Source: Paracraurococcus ruber (GTDB lineage Bacteria; Pseudomonadota; Alphaproteobacteria; Acetobacterales; Acetobacteraceae). Taken from it: DNA of 39,875 bases. The DNA lies in the NCBI RefSeq assembly GCF_004353985.1, contig NZ_SMOA01000038.1:1-39875 (forward strand), read 5' to 3'. Positions within the stretch are counted from its first letter, which is position 1; each line of letters begins with the position of its first letter. Positions 32,491 to 39,875 of the stretch are shown here, piece after piece. The notes under the pieces were generated by a model. The model searched no databases. It had not been told where the DNA came from and saw nothing but the letters and a program-made list of their open reading frames with translations. The position numbers and the translations under genes were made by a program.

Positions 32491-35400
32491 ATGCCGCGGG
32501 CCGTCGCCGAGGGCCGTGACCGCGTGATCGCCCGCCTGACCGATGCGGCGCTGGCCAACCGCGCCGTGGTGCTGGTGCTGGTCGCCATGCTGGTGGCCAT
32601 GGGCCTCTACGACCTGCGCCGGCTGCCGATCGACGCCCAGCCCGACATCTCGCCGCGCCAGGTGCTGGTCATCACCCAGGCGCCCGGCCTCGGCCCGTTG
32701 GAGGTGGAGCGCTTCGTCACCTTCCCGGTGGAACTGGCCCTGCAGGGCCTGCCGCGGATGGAGAATCTCCGCTCCGTCACGCGCTACGGGCTCTCGGTCG
32801 TCTATGTCCGCTTCGCCGATGACATGGACATCTATGCCGCGCGCAACCTGGTGTTCTCCCGCCTGCCGTCGGTGCAGGTGCCGCCGGAGGCGGGGACGCC
32901 GCAGATGGGGCCGGTCTCCACCGGCCTCGGCGAGATCTTCCAGTTCGAGGTGCGTGGCCCCGGCCGCAGCCTGATGGAGCTGCGCACCATCCTGGACTGG
33001 CAGGTGGCGCCCAGGCTCCGCCAGGTGCCGGGCGTCATCGACATGAACGCCAATGGCGGCGAGCTGAAGACCTATGAGGTGCAGGTCGCCGCCGATGCGC
33101 TGACCCGCTACGGGCTTTCGCTGGCCGAGGTCTTCGCCGCCATCCAGCGCAACAACGGCGCCCGCGGCGGCGCCACCCTCGAGCGCAATGGCGAGCAGGC
33201 GGTCATCCGCGGCGAGGGCCTGATCCAGGACCCCGACGACATCGGCCGCATCGTGCTGCGCACCGGGGAGGGCGGCGTGCCCCTGTATGTCCGCGACATC
33301 GCCCGGGTGGTGCCGGCCGCCCGCCCCCGCCTCGGCGCCGTCACCCGCGACGGCAAGGGGGAGGCGGTGGTGGGCGTCGCCCTGATGCTGCTGGGCGAGA
33401 ACACGCGGGAGGTGGGGGAACGGGTGAAGGCGGCCGCCGCCGAGATCGGCAAGTCCCTGCCGCCCGGTGTCGAGATCGCCCCCTACTACGACCGCGCCGA
33501 CCTGATCGAGCGGACCATCCACACCGTGGCGAAGAACCTGATCGAGGGCGCCGTGCTGGTCGTGGTGGTGCTGCTGGTGCTGCTTGGCAATATCCGCGCC
33601 GGCCTGGTGGTCGCCGCCGCCATCCCGCTGTCGATGCTGGCGGCGGCCACGGCGATGGTCCATTCGGGGCTTTCGGGCAACCTGATGAGCCTGGGCGCCA
33701 TCGATTTCGGCCTGATCGTGGATGGCGCGGTGGTGATGATCGAGACGGTGGTCCGCCGCCGCGCCGAGCATCCGGACCGCCCGGTCGATGCGGTGGTGCG
33801 GGAGGCGGCGCATGAGGTCGGCCGCCCCATCCTCTTCGCCGTGACGATCATCACGGTGGTCTATCTCCCGCTGCTCAGCCTCCAGGGGGTGGAGGGCAAG
33901 ATGTTCCGGCCCATGGCCCTGACCGTGGTCTATGCGCTGGTCGCCTCCCTGGTGCTGACGCTGGTGCTGATGCCGGTGCTGGCCAGCTTCGCCCTGCGCG
34001 GCCGCATCGCCGAGCATGACAGCCGCGTGGTGGGGTGGGTGCGCCGGCGCTACGCCCCGCTGCTCGATGCCTCGGAGCGGCATCCGGTGCCGGTGATCGG
34101 GCTGGCGCTGGCGCTGCTGGTCGGCAGCGGGCTGCTGGCGACGCGCCTCGGCGCCGAATTCATCCCCCGGCTGGACGAGGGCGCGCTGGCCGTCACCATC
34201 ACCAAGCTGCCGAGCATCGGCCTCTCGACCGCCATCGAGACCACCACCCTGGTGGAGAAGACCCTGCTGGGCTTCCCGGAGGTGGAGACGGTGGTCAGCC
34301 TCTCCGGCAGTTCGGAGATCCCGACCGACCCGATGGGTGTCGAGCAGAACGACACCTTCATCATGCTGAAGCCGCGCGAGCAATGGGTGACGGCGCCGGA
34401 CCGGGAAGGGCTGATCGAGGCCTTCGCCGCGGCGCTGGACCGGGAGGTGCCGGGCCTTGCCCTGTCCTGGTCGCAGCCGATCGAGATGCGGATGCAGGAC
34501 CTGCTGCAGGGAGTCCGCTCCGACGTCGCCATCCTGATCTATGGCGACGACCCCGCTCAGCTGCGCCGGGCGGCGGAGGCGACGGCCCAGGCGGTGGCGC
34601 GGGTGCCGGGCGCCGAGGATGTGAAGGCCGAACAGACGGTGGGCCAGCCCTATCTGCGGGTTATCGTGGACCGGGAGGCGGTGGCGCGCTACGGCCTCAA
34701 CGCCTCCGACGTGCTGGATGTGGTGGAAGCGCTGGGCGGCAGGACGGTGGGCACGCTGGTCGAGGGCAATGCCCGCTTCGACATCCGCGTCCGCCTGCGG
34801 CCGGAGGACCGGATGGACCCCGACCGCATCCGCGAATTGCGCATCGCCGATGGCGCCGGCCGCGCCGTGCCGCTGACGCAGCTGGCGCGGGTGGTGACGG
34901 AGGACGGGCCGGCGCAGATCAGCCGGGAGAAGGGCCGCCGCCGCATCACGGTGGAGGCCAATGTGCGCGGCCGCGACATCGCCAGCTTCGTCGGGGACGC
35001 GCAGGCGCTGGTCGCGCGCGAGGTGCGGCTGCCGCCCGGCTACGCCATGGAATGGGGCGGGCAGTTCCAGAACCTGCAGCAGGCGACGGCGCGGCTGAGC
35101 GTGGTGGTGCCGGCGGCGCTGGCGCTGATCTTCGCCCTGCTGTTCATCATGTTCCGCAGCCTCAGGCTCTCGGCGCTGATCTTCGTGAACGTGCCCTTCG
35201 CCGCGACCGGCGGCGTGCTGGCGCTGTGGCTGCGCGGCCTGCCCTTCAGCATCTCCGCCGCGGTCGGCTTCATCGCGCTGTTCGGCATCGCGGTGCTGAA
35301 CGGCGTGGTGCTGGTGAGCACCATCGTGGAGCAGCGGCGGGAGGGGAAGCTGCCGATGCAGGCGGCGCGCGACGCCGCCATCCAGCGGCTGCGGCCGGTG

Positions 35401-35583
35401 CTGATGACGGCGACGGTGGCCAGCCTGGGCTTCCTGCCCATGGCGATCTCGACCAGCGCGGGGGCGGAGGTGCAGCGCCCGCTCGCCACCGTGGTGATCG
35501 GCGGCCTGGTGACGGCGACGATGCTGACGCTGCTGGTGCTGCCGGTGCTCTATCCGCGCATCATCGGGCGGGCGGCGCGCTGA
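32491..35583 (+). CDS. Heavy-metal RND efflux permease (CzcA-like)
   Basis: A 1030-aa inner-membrane proton-driven metal pump with the 12-helix RND layout: one N-terminal helix (~23-40), two large periplasmic loops, and helix bundles near 340-490 and 870-1025. The proton/cation motif DFGLIVDGAVVMIE at residues 405-418 places Asp405, Asp411 and Glu418 where the divalent-cation (Co/Zn/Cd/Ni) pumps have them; CusA-type Cu/Ag pumps differ here. TRYGLSVVYVRFADDMDIYAAR and PRLDEGALAVTITKLPSIGL are also typical of HME-RND. The start could instead be the GTG at 32524, giving VIARLTDAALANR. Precise metal not proven. Confidence 0.93.
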   Translation: MPRAVAEGRDRVIARLTDAALANRAVVLVLVAMLVAMGLYDLRRLPIDAQPDISPRQVLVITQAPGLGPLEVERFVTFPVELALQGLPRMENLRSVTRYGLSVVYVRFADDMDIYAARNLVFSRLPSVQVPPEAGTPQMGPVSTGLGEIFQFEVRGPGRSLMELRTILDWQVAPRLRQVPGVIDMNANGGELKTYEVQVAADALTRYGLSLAEVFAAIQRNNGARGGATLERNGEQAVIRGEGLIQDPDDIGRIVLRTGEGGVPLYVRDIARVVPAARPRLGAVTRDGKGEAVVGVALMLLGENTREVGERVKAAAAEIGKSLPPGVEIAPYYDRADLIERTIHTVAKNLIEGAVLVVVVLLVLLGNIRAGLVVAAAIPLSMLAAATAMVHSGLSGNLMSLGAIDFGLIVDGAVVMIETVVRRRAEHPDRPVDAVVREAAHEVGRPILFAVTIITVVYLPLLSLQGVEGKMFRPMALTVVYALVASLVLTLVLMPVLASFALRGRIAEHDSRVVGWVRRRYAPLLDASERHPVPVIGLALALLVGSGLLATRLGAEFIPRLDEGALAVTITKLPSIGLSTAIETTTLVEKTLLGFPEVETVVSLSGSSEIPTDPMGVEQNDTFIMLKPREQWVTAPDREGLIEAFAAALDREVPGLALSWSQPIEMRMQDLLQGVRSDVAILIYGDDPAQLRRAAEATAQAVARVPGAEDVKAEQTVGQPYLRVIVDREAVARYGLNASDVLDVVEALGGRTVGTLVEGNARFDIRVRLRPEDRMDPDRIRELRIADGAGRAVPLTQLARVVTEDGPAQISREKGRRRITVEANVRGRDIASFVGDAQALVAREVRLPPGYAMEWGGQFQNLQQATARLSVVVPAALALIFALLFIMFRSLRLSALIFVNVPFAATGGVLALWLRGLPFSISAAVGFIALFGIAVLNGVVLVSTIVEQRREGKLPMQAARDAAIQRLRPVLMTATVASLGFLPMAISTSAGAEVQRPLATVVIGGLVTATMLTLLVLPVLYPRIIGRAAR

Positions 35584-35637
35584 TCGCCGGCCCGCCGGAG
35601 CCACGCCACCCGGGACGGCCGGCTGCGGCCGATCCGG

Positions 35638-36798
35638 TCAGCCCTTCGGCAGCCCCCGCTCCACCACCCGTGCGAACAGCGCCGAGCCATAGGGGATGGC
35701 GGCATCGTTGAACTGGTAGCGCGGGTTGTGCAGCGACGCGCCCTCGCCATTGCCGATCTGGATATAGGCGCCCGGGACCTTCTCCATCATGAAGGAGAAA
35801 TCCTCCGACCCCATGCCCGGCGGCTTGTCGCGCGCCACCTTCTCCTCCCCCACCAGGTCGGCCGCGGCGGCGGCCAGCGCCTCCGTCTGCTCGGGGTCGT
35901 TCACGGTGGGGGCGAAGATCAGCCGCCAGTCCAGCGAGGCGGTGGCGCCGAAGCCGGCGGCGACGCCCTGCGCCATCCGCGCCAGCGCCTCCTCGATCTG
36001 CGCCGCCACCTCCCGGCTGAAGAAGCGGGCGGTGCCGGAAATGGTCGCGGTCTCCGGGATCACGTTGTAGGCGTTGCCGCCCTGCACCTTGGTCACGCTG
36101 ACCACCGCCGGGTCGCGCGGGCTCAGGTTGCGGGAGACGATGGACTGCAGGGCGGTGGCGATGTGGCAGGCGGTCAGCACCGGATCGATGCTCGCCTCCG
36201 GCCGTGCGCCATGGCTGCCCTTGCCGGTCACGGTGATGTCGAAGAAGGCGCCACCCGCCGCGGTCGGGCCCGGGCGGATCGCATAATCCCCCACCGCCAT
36301 GCCGGGGCGGTTGTGCAGGGCGTAGATGGCATCGCAGGGGAAGCGCTCGAACAGCCCGTCCTGCAGCATGGCCAGCGCGCCGCCGCAGCCTTCCTCCCCC
36401 GGCTGGAAGATGAAGTGGACGATGCCGTCGAAATTCTTCGTCTCCGCCAGGTACTTGGCGGCGCCCAGCAGCATGGTGGTGTGGCCGTCATGGCCGCAGG
36501 CATGCATCACGCCCTTGGTCTGGCTGCGGAAGGGCAGGTCGGTCAGCTCCTCCATCGGCAGCGCGTCCATGTCGGCCCGCAGGCCGATGGCGCGGTTGCC
36601 GCGGCCGCTGCGGAGCACGCCCACCACGCCGGTGCCGCCGACCCCGCGATGCACCTCGATCCCCATGGCCTCCAGGCGCTGCGCGACGACCTCGGCCGTC
36701 CGGGTCTCGGTCATGCCGAGCTCGGGATGGGCGTGCAGGTCGTGGCGGAGGCTGGTCAGGGCCGGCAGGTCCCGGCGGATGGCGTCGAGGGCGGACAT
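35638..36798 (-). CDS. M20 family amidohydrolase (hippurate hydrolase-like)
   Basis: A 386-aa metallopeptidase-fold amidohydrolase that cleaves N-acyl amino acids or similar amides. It has LRHDLHAHPELGMTE at the N-terminus, RADMDALPMEE, the metal-binding MHACGHDGHTTMLLGAA, the catalytic FIFQPGEEGCGGA, the dimerisation-domain VTGKGSHGARPEASIDP and the late ligand region PPGMGSEDFSFM. This fits the hippuricase / N-acetyl-diaminopimelate deacetylase-like branch. The substrate is not determinable. ATG 36798 has GAGGA six bases before it, and the open frame upstream is not coding-like. Divergent from thyX (128-bp gap) and convergent with the metal pump gene. Confidence 0.92.
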   Translation of the reverse strand: MSALDAIRRDLPALTSLRHDLHAHPELGMTETRTAEVVAQRLEAMGIEVHRGVGGTGVVGVLRSGRGNRAIGLRADMDALPMEELTDLPFRSQTKGVMHACGHDGHTTMLLGAAKYLAETKNFDGIVHFIFQPGEEGCGGALAMLQDGLFERFPCDAIYALHNRPGMAVGDYAIRPGPTAAGGAFFDITVTGKGSHGARPEASIDPVLTACHIATALQSIVSRNLSPRDPAVVSVTKVQGGNAYNVIPETATISGTARFFSREVAAQIEEALARMAQGVAAGFGATASLDWRLIFAPTVNDPEQTEALAAAAADLVGEEKVARDKPPGMGSEDFSFMMEKVPGAYIQIGNGEGASLHNPRYQFNDAAIPYGSALFARVVERGLPKG

Positions 36799-36926
36799 GG
36801 AGGATCCTCGGGCAGGTCGGTTGTTCCGGTGCATCCTGCGCCCGGCCCCGGCCGGGCGCCAGGGTGGGTCCAGGCCGGCCCGCCGCGGCGGTGGCACCGA
36901 CTCGGCCGGGCCGCTAGAAAGCCGGC

Positions 36927-37868
36927 ATGACACTCACCGACGCCCAGGCGCAGGAGATCGAGGCGGCCCGCGCCACGGAAAGCCGCACCCGCCGCCCCGT
37001 CGCCCCGGGGCTGGAGGCGCTGCTGCACCAGGCCCTCCCCGTTCTCGACCACGGCTTCCTGCGCGTGGTGGACTACATGGGCGACGACGCTGCCGTGGTG
37101 CAGGCCGCCCGCGTCTCCTACGGCCGCGGCACCCGCGCCGCCAACGAGGATCGCGGCCTGATCCGCTACCTCATGCGCCACCGCCACTCGACCCCCTTCG
37201 AGATGTGCGAGATCAAGTACCATGTGAAGCTGCCGATCTTCGTGGCGCGGCAATGGATCCGCCATCGCACGGCGAACGTGAACGAGTATTCCGCCCGCTA
37301 CTCCATCCTCGACCGCGAATTCTACATCCCGGCGCCGGAGCACCTGGCGGCGCAATCCAGCACCAACCGGCAGGGCCGCGGCACCCTGCTGGAAGGCGCG
37401 GAGGCGGAGGAGGTGCTGCGCCTGCTGCGGCAGGACGCCATGGCGACCTACGACCACTATGCCTGGATGCTGAACGAGGACGAGGCGGGCAACCCGGTGG
37501 ACCCCGCCCGCTCTGGCCTGGCGCGCGAGCTGGCGCGGATGAACCTCACGCTCAACACCTACACCCAGTGGTACTGGAAGACGGATCTCCACAACCTCTT
37601 CCACTTCCTCTCGCTGCGCGCCGATGCCCATGCGCAGTACGAGATCCGCGCCTATGCGGACGCCATGCTGCAGACCGTGCAGGCCTGGGTGCCCGCCTGC
37701 TTCGAGGCTTTCCGGGACTACCGCATGGGCGCGGTGACGCTCTCCGCCGGCATGCTCGGCATCGTCCGTCGCATGCTGGCCGGCGAGGCGGTGGCGCAGG
37801 AGGGCAGCGGCCTGTCCAAGCGCGAATGGCGGGAGCTGATGGAGGTGCTGGGGCGGGAGGCCGGCTGA
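36927..37868 (+). CDS. thyX: FAD-dependent thymidylate synthase
   Basis: A flavin-dependent enzyme making dTMP from dUMP with methylene-tetrahydrofolate and NADPH. The 313-aa protein carries the ThyX motif at residues 112-126, [15 protein letters not shown], with Asn where the first Ser of the classical motif usually stands, as in many alphaproteobacterial members. Flanking stretches [20 protein letters not shown] and [20 protein letters not shown] complete the FAD/dUMP site. First gene of a tightly packed group: one base separates it from a small membrane protein gene, which overlaps an HD-domain nucleotidase-like gene. The glycine cleavage operon in this window supplies the same folate cofactor, though it is far away. 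Confidence 0.96.
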   Translation: MTLTDAQAQEIEAARATESRTRRPVAPGLEALLHQALPVLDHGFLRVVDYMGDDAAVVQAARVSYGRGTRAANEDRGLIRYLMRHRHSTPFEMCEIKYHVKLPIFVARQWIRHRTANVNEYSARYSILDREFYIPAPEHLAAQSSTNRQGRGTLLEGAEAEEVLRLLRQDAMATYDHYAWMLNEDEAGNPVDPARSGLARELARMNLTLNTYTQWYWKTDLHNLFHFLSLRADAHAQYEIRAYADAMLQTVQAWVPACFEAFRDYRMGAVTLSAGMLGIVRRMLAGEAVAQEGSGLSKREWRELMEVLGREAG

Positions 37869-37869
37869 G

Positions 37870-38079
37870 ATGGGCTGGGTCATCCTCGGCCTGCTGCTGG
37901 TCCTCGGCTTGCCGCTGCTGCTGGTCGTCCTCGGCGTCGCGCTCGCCTTCTGGGCGACGCTGGCGGTGGCCGGCCTGGTCTGGGGCGTGCTGGCCTTCGT
38001 CTTCCACCTGCCGGTCATCGGCCTGCTGGTCGCGCTCGGCGCCGGCATCGCCATCGGCCGCGCCACGGCCCGCGCCTGA
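37870..38079 (+). CDS. Small hydrophobic membrane protein, hypothetical
   Basis: A 69-aa, almost wholly hydrophobic protein with two to three possible membrane helices (VILGLLLVLGLPLLLVVLGV, LAVAGLVWGVLAFVFHL, IGLLVALGAGIAIG). It begins one base after thyX, and its stop TGA shares its last A with the next ATG (TGATG), so all three genes are translationally linked. No family recognised. Confidence 0.7.
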   Translation: MGWVILGLLLVLGLPLLLVVLGVALAFWATLAVAGLVWGVLAFVFHLPVIGLLVALGAGIAIGRATARA

Positions 38080-38690
38080 TGGACCCGCAGCGGATCGACG
38101 CGCTGCTCGGCTTCCTCGCCCTGGCCGACCGGCTGAAGACGGTGGAGCGGCGCGGCCTGGTGCCGCTGCCCGACGGCACCCTGCGCCGGGAGAACAGCGC
38201 CGAGCATTGCTGGACCATCGCCGTTGTCGCGCTGCTGCTGCACCGGGAGGTGGCGGCCGAGACGGACCTCGCCCGCGTGCTGTCGATGCTGGCGGTGCAC
38301 GACCTGGTGGAGGTCGAGGCCGGCGACACCTACGCCTACGACCCCGCCGGCCGCGCCACCCAGGTCGAACGTGAACTTGCCGCCGCCGACATCGTCTTCG
38401 CCAGGCTGCCCCCCGACCTCGGGCCTCGCCTTCGCGCGCTGTGGGAGGAGTTCGAGGCCGGCGAGACGCCCGAGGCCCGCTTCGCCATGGCCTGCGACCG
38501 GACGCAGGGCTTCCTGCAGAATGTCCTCAGCGGCGGCCGCGCCTGGCGCGACCATGGCGTCGCCCTGGCCGATACCCGTCCCCGGATGGCGCCGGCCGAG
38601 GCGGTGGACCCCGCCTTCGCCGCCCTCATCGGCGCGCTGTACGACCGGGCGCGCCAGGGCGGCATGTTCGGCGAAGCCCCGCCAGCATGA
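38079..38690 (+). CDS. HD domain hydrolase, 5'-deoxynucleotidase (YfbR/HDDC2)-like
   Basis: A 203-aa HD-domain phosphohydrolase. Metal-binding residues are visible: His43 in ENSAEHCW, His74-Asp75 in LAVHDLVEVEAGD, and Asp138-region CDRTQGFLQN. The ENSAEH start and HDLxExxAGD pattern match the HD_3/YfbR group, which removes phosphate from deoxynucleoside monophosphates. The gene overlaps the small membrane protein gene and is in one group with thyX, so a role in balancing deoxynucleotide pools is a sensible inference. Confidence 0.88.
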   Translation: MDPQRIDALLGFLALADRLKTVERRGLVPLPDGTLRRENSAEHCWTIAVVALLLHREVAAETDLARVLSMLAVHDLVEVEAGDTYAYDPAGRATQVERELAAADIVFARLPPDLGPRLRALWEEFEAGETPEARFAMACDRTQGFLQNVLSGGRAWRDHGVALADTRPRMAPAEAVDPAFAALIGALYDRARQGGMFGEAPPA

Positions 38691-38700
38691 GTGGGGCGGC

Positions 38701-38949
38701 ATGAGCGGGGCCGCCCGCACCCGCCAGACGCCCAAGGCCAGGCCGGCGCCGCGCGGCCCGCGCGCCTCCCTCGCGCGCGCCGCTGGCGGACCGCTGGCGG
38801 GTTGGCGGCGCTGGCGCTGGATCGGCATCCTGGTGCTCGCCGCGCTCATCGGCCTGCCGCTGGCCCATGCCATCCTGGGGGAGGTGGCGGCGCTGCTCGG
38901 CGCGGTCTTCCTGCTGGGCTTCCTGCTCGGGCGCTGGACCGGGCGCTGA
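38701..38949 (+). CDS. Small membrane protein with basic N-terminus, hypothetical
   Basis: An 82-aa protein. The first ~38 residues are Arg/Pro/Ala-rich and positively charged; two hydrophobic segments follow (WIGILVLAALIGLPLAHAIL and VAALLGAVFLLGFLLGRW). It starts ten bases after the HD gene and is probably the last cistron of the thyX group. An alternative ATG at 38687 is in another frame. No family recognised. Confidence 0.6.
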   Translation: MSGAARTRQTPKARPAPRGPRASLARAAGGPLAGWRRWRWIGILVLAALIGLPLAHAILGEVAALLGAVFLLGFLLGRWTGR

Positions 38950-39060
38950 CGCGGCGGACGGCGGCGGCCAGGGCGCGGATTTGCCGTTCACATCCTCTCG
39001 GCGACGGCATTAGGCTCGGGACATGTCCCCTTTCGCCCCTGCCCGCCGGACCAGCACCGC

Positions 39061-39276
39061 ATGATGGCCATCCTCATCCTCGCCAGCCTGGCCGGCAGCT
39101 TCGCGCTGACGCGGTTCTACGGCATGGGGGCCGCCCTCACCGCGCTCGGCCTCTCCTGGGGTGCCTTCGCCTGGTTCCCGCAGGTGATCCCGACCGCGGC
39201 GCCGATCGCCGTCGCCGTCATCGCCGCGCTGCTCGGCCTCGGCCTGCTGCGGGAACGTCGCCGGCGCCCCGGCTGA
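39061..39276 (+). CDS. Small membrane protein, hypothetical
   Basis: A 71-aa protein with two to three hydrophobic segments (MAILILASLAGSFALTRFYG, AALTALGLSWGAFAWF, PIAVAVIAALLGLGLL) and a basic tail RERRRRPG. The start is either ATG of ATGATG (39061 or 39064); the ribosome binding site is weak. The preceding 110 bp may carry its promoter. No family recognised. The 180 bp after it, up to the convergent partial gene, show nothing clear. Confidence 0.55.
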   Translation: MMAILILASLAGSFALTRFYGMGAALTALGLSWGAFAWFPQVIPTAAPIAVAVIAALLGLGLLRERRRRPG

Positions 39277-39456
39277 GGGGCCGCCGCCGGCCGGGACGGG
39301 TGGTGGCAGCCCGGCGGGCGTGATCTGGGCGGCATGCGGCAGCCGCCCCGGGCGCGTCCCGACCGGACCGCGCCGGCGGGCGGGCGCGTCGTCGCTCCGC
39401 GCGCTCCCGTCCCATCGGCTGGCGGTCGCCGGTGCCGGCCCCGACATCCTCCGCGG

Positions 39457-39875
39457 TCAGCGATCCGGCAACCAGACTTCCAGCGTGCCCGGGCCGGGCG
39501 AAGGCTCGTAGCCGCGGAAATCCTGGATCGCCCAGCCCCGGCCGAGCCGCCCGGCCAGCCTGGCGGCGGTCGGGGCATCCTCCGAATGGAAGTAGCGAAC
39601 CACCCGCTGGGACGGCACGGCCGGGGTCGGCCGCACCTCGGCAAGGTCGAAGCCGCCATCCCGCAGGGGGGCGGCCAGGGCGGCGGCGGCATCCGCCGCC
39701 GTGGCGGACCCGGCGCGGTGATGCAGGAAGATCCGCGGCTGTCCCGCCGCGGGCGCGGCCGGCGGCGCGGCATCGTTGCGCGGCGCGGGGGTGCGGGTCT
39801 GGGGCGGGCCGGCGACCGGGGGCAGCGAGGCCTCCCGCCGCGGCGCATTGGCGTCGCGCTGCGCCGCCGCCAGTT
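39457..39875 (-). CDS. C-terminal part of a protein with a LytR_C-like domain (5' end outside window)
   Basis: On the minus strand the frame is open from the window edge to the TGA at 39457-39459 (about 138 residues visible). The first ~45 residues are Ala/Pro/Arg-rich linker. The rest begins PRIFLHHRAGSATAADAAAA and ends in RVVRYFHSEDAPTAARLAGR, WAIQDFRGYE and TLEVWLPDR. The pattern of two strand-helix repeats with RYF and LEVWLP resembles the LytR C-terminal (LytR_C) or SPOR-like cell-envelope domains; this is a judgement from pattern only. The upstream part, probably a membrane anchor, is not in the window. Confidence 0.6.
   Translation of the reverse strand, partial: LAAAQRDANAPRREASLPPVAGPPQTRTPAPRNDAAPPAAPAAGQPRIFLHHRAGSATAADAAAALAAPLRDGGFDLAEVRPTPAVPSQRVVRYFHSEDAPTAARLAGRLGRGWAIQDFRGYEPSPGPGTLEVWLPDR

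Noticed and set aside
32002-35604. 1200-codon minus-strand open frame opposite the metal pump gene
   Set aside because: His/Gln/Arg/Asp-rich antisense shadow of a clear CzcA-like gene.
39023-39064. 13-codon mini frame ending at the start of the 71-aa membrane protein (ATGATG)
   Set aside because: Could be a leader peptide, but there is no ribosome binding site and no codon pattern suggesting attenuation; chance is more likely.

Overview
The window is a stretch of a very GC-rich chromosome with densely packed genes, short intergenic gaps and many ATGA/GTGA overlaps. Several features point to an alphaproteobacterium: a circularly permuted two-piece tmRNA gene, an SspB-alpha type ClpXP adaptor, a ribbon-helix-helix (RHH_4) protein, and thyX in place of thyA. 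The general gene content would fit Acetobacteraceae/Rhodospirillales, for example a Roseomonas-like organism, but that finer placement is inference. No prophage, insertion sequence, CRISPR array or tRNA was seen.

Layout. 1-3197: 3' part of a repeat-rich RTX/type I secreted protein. 3258-8510: tandem glycine riboswitch, then gcvT-gcvH-gcvP (single-chain P protein) and a translationally coupled NUDIX hydrolase. 8520-8592: three stacked hairpins between convergent genes. 8631-14095: a Baeyer-Villiger-type flavin monooxygenase divergent from an NDP-forming acyl-CoA synthetase, a zinc alcohol dehydrogenase and a DUF6166-like protein, which suggests carbonyl, alcohol or carboxylate catabolism. 14208-16121: GntR regulator, a fatty-acid-hydroxylase-family membrane enzyme and a small membrane protein; related palindromes sit in the promoters of the regulator and the hydroxylase. 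16330-17409: proline-rich single-pass membrane protein. 17883-22578 (minus): 2-oxoacid:ferredoxin oxidoreductase (fused gamma-alpha chain plus beta chain) with a GltD-like flavoprotein carrying its own 2x[4Fe-4S] domain. 22948-23706: SDR. 23812-29936 (minus): RHH protein, class II fumarase, Tat-type family 5 solute-binding protein, VOC protein, RidA, a 73-aa protein and class I fumarase. 30126-31013 (minus): sspB and, directly upstream, ssrA. 31089-35583: heavy-metal RND adaptor and pump. 35638-36798 (minus): M20 amidohydrolase. 36927-38949: thyX, a small membrane protein, an HD-domain nucleotidase-like protein and another small membrane protein. 39061-39276: a small membrane protein. 39457-39875 (minus): 3' end of a gene running off the window.

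Most notable signals: the tmRNA gene next to the gene for the adaptor that reads its tag; a 102-bp ungapped intergenic element found twice, in opposite orientation, each time between convergent genes; the paired GATATATC palindromes around gntR; and the 2-oxoacid oxidoreductase locus whose only visible electron carrier is built into a GltD-like flavoprotein. Most genes belong to known families, and no unambiguous new defence or biosynthetic system was seen.
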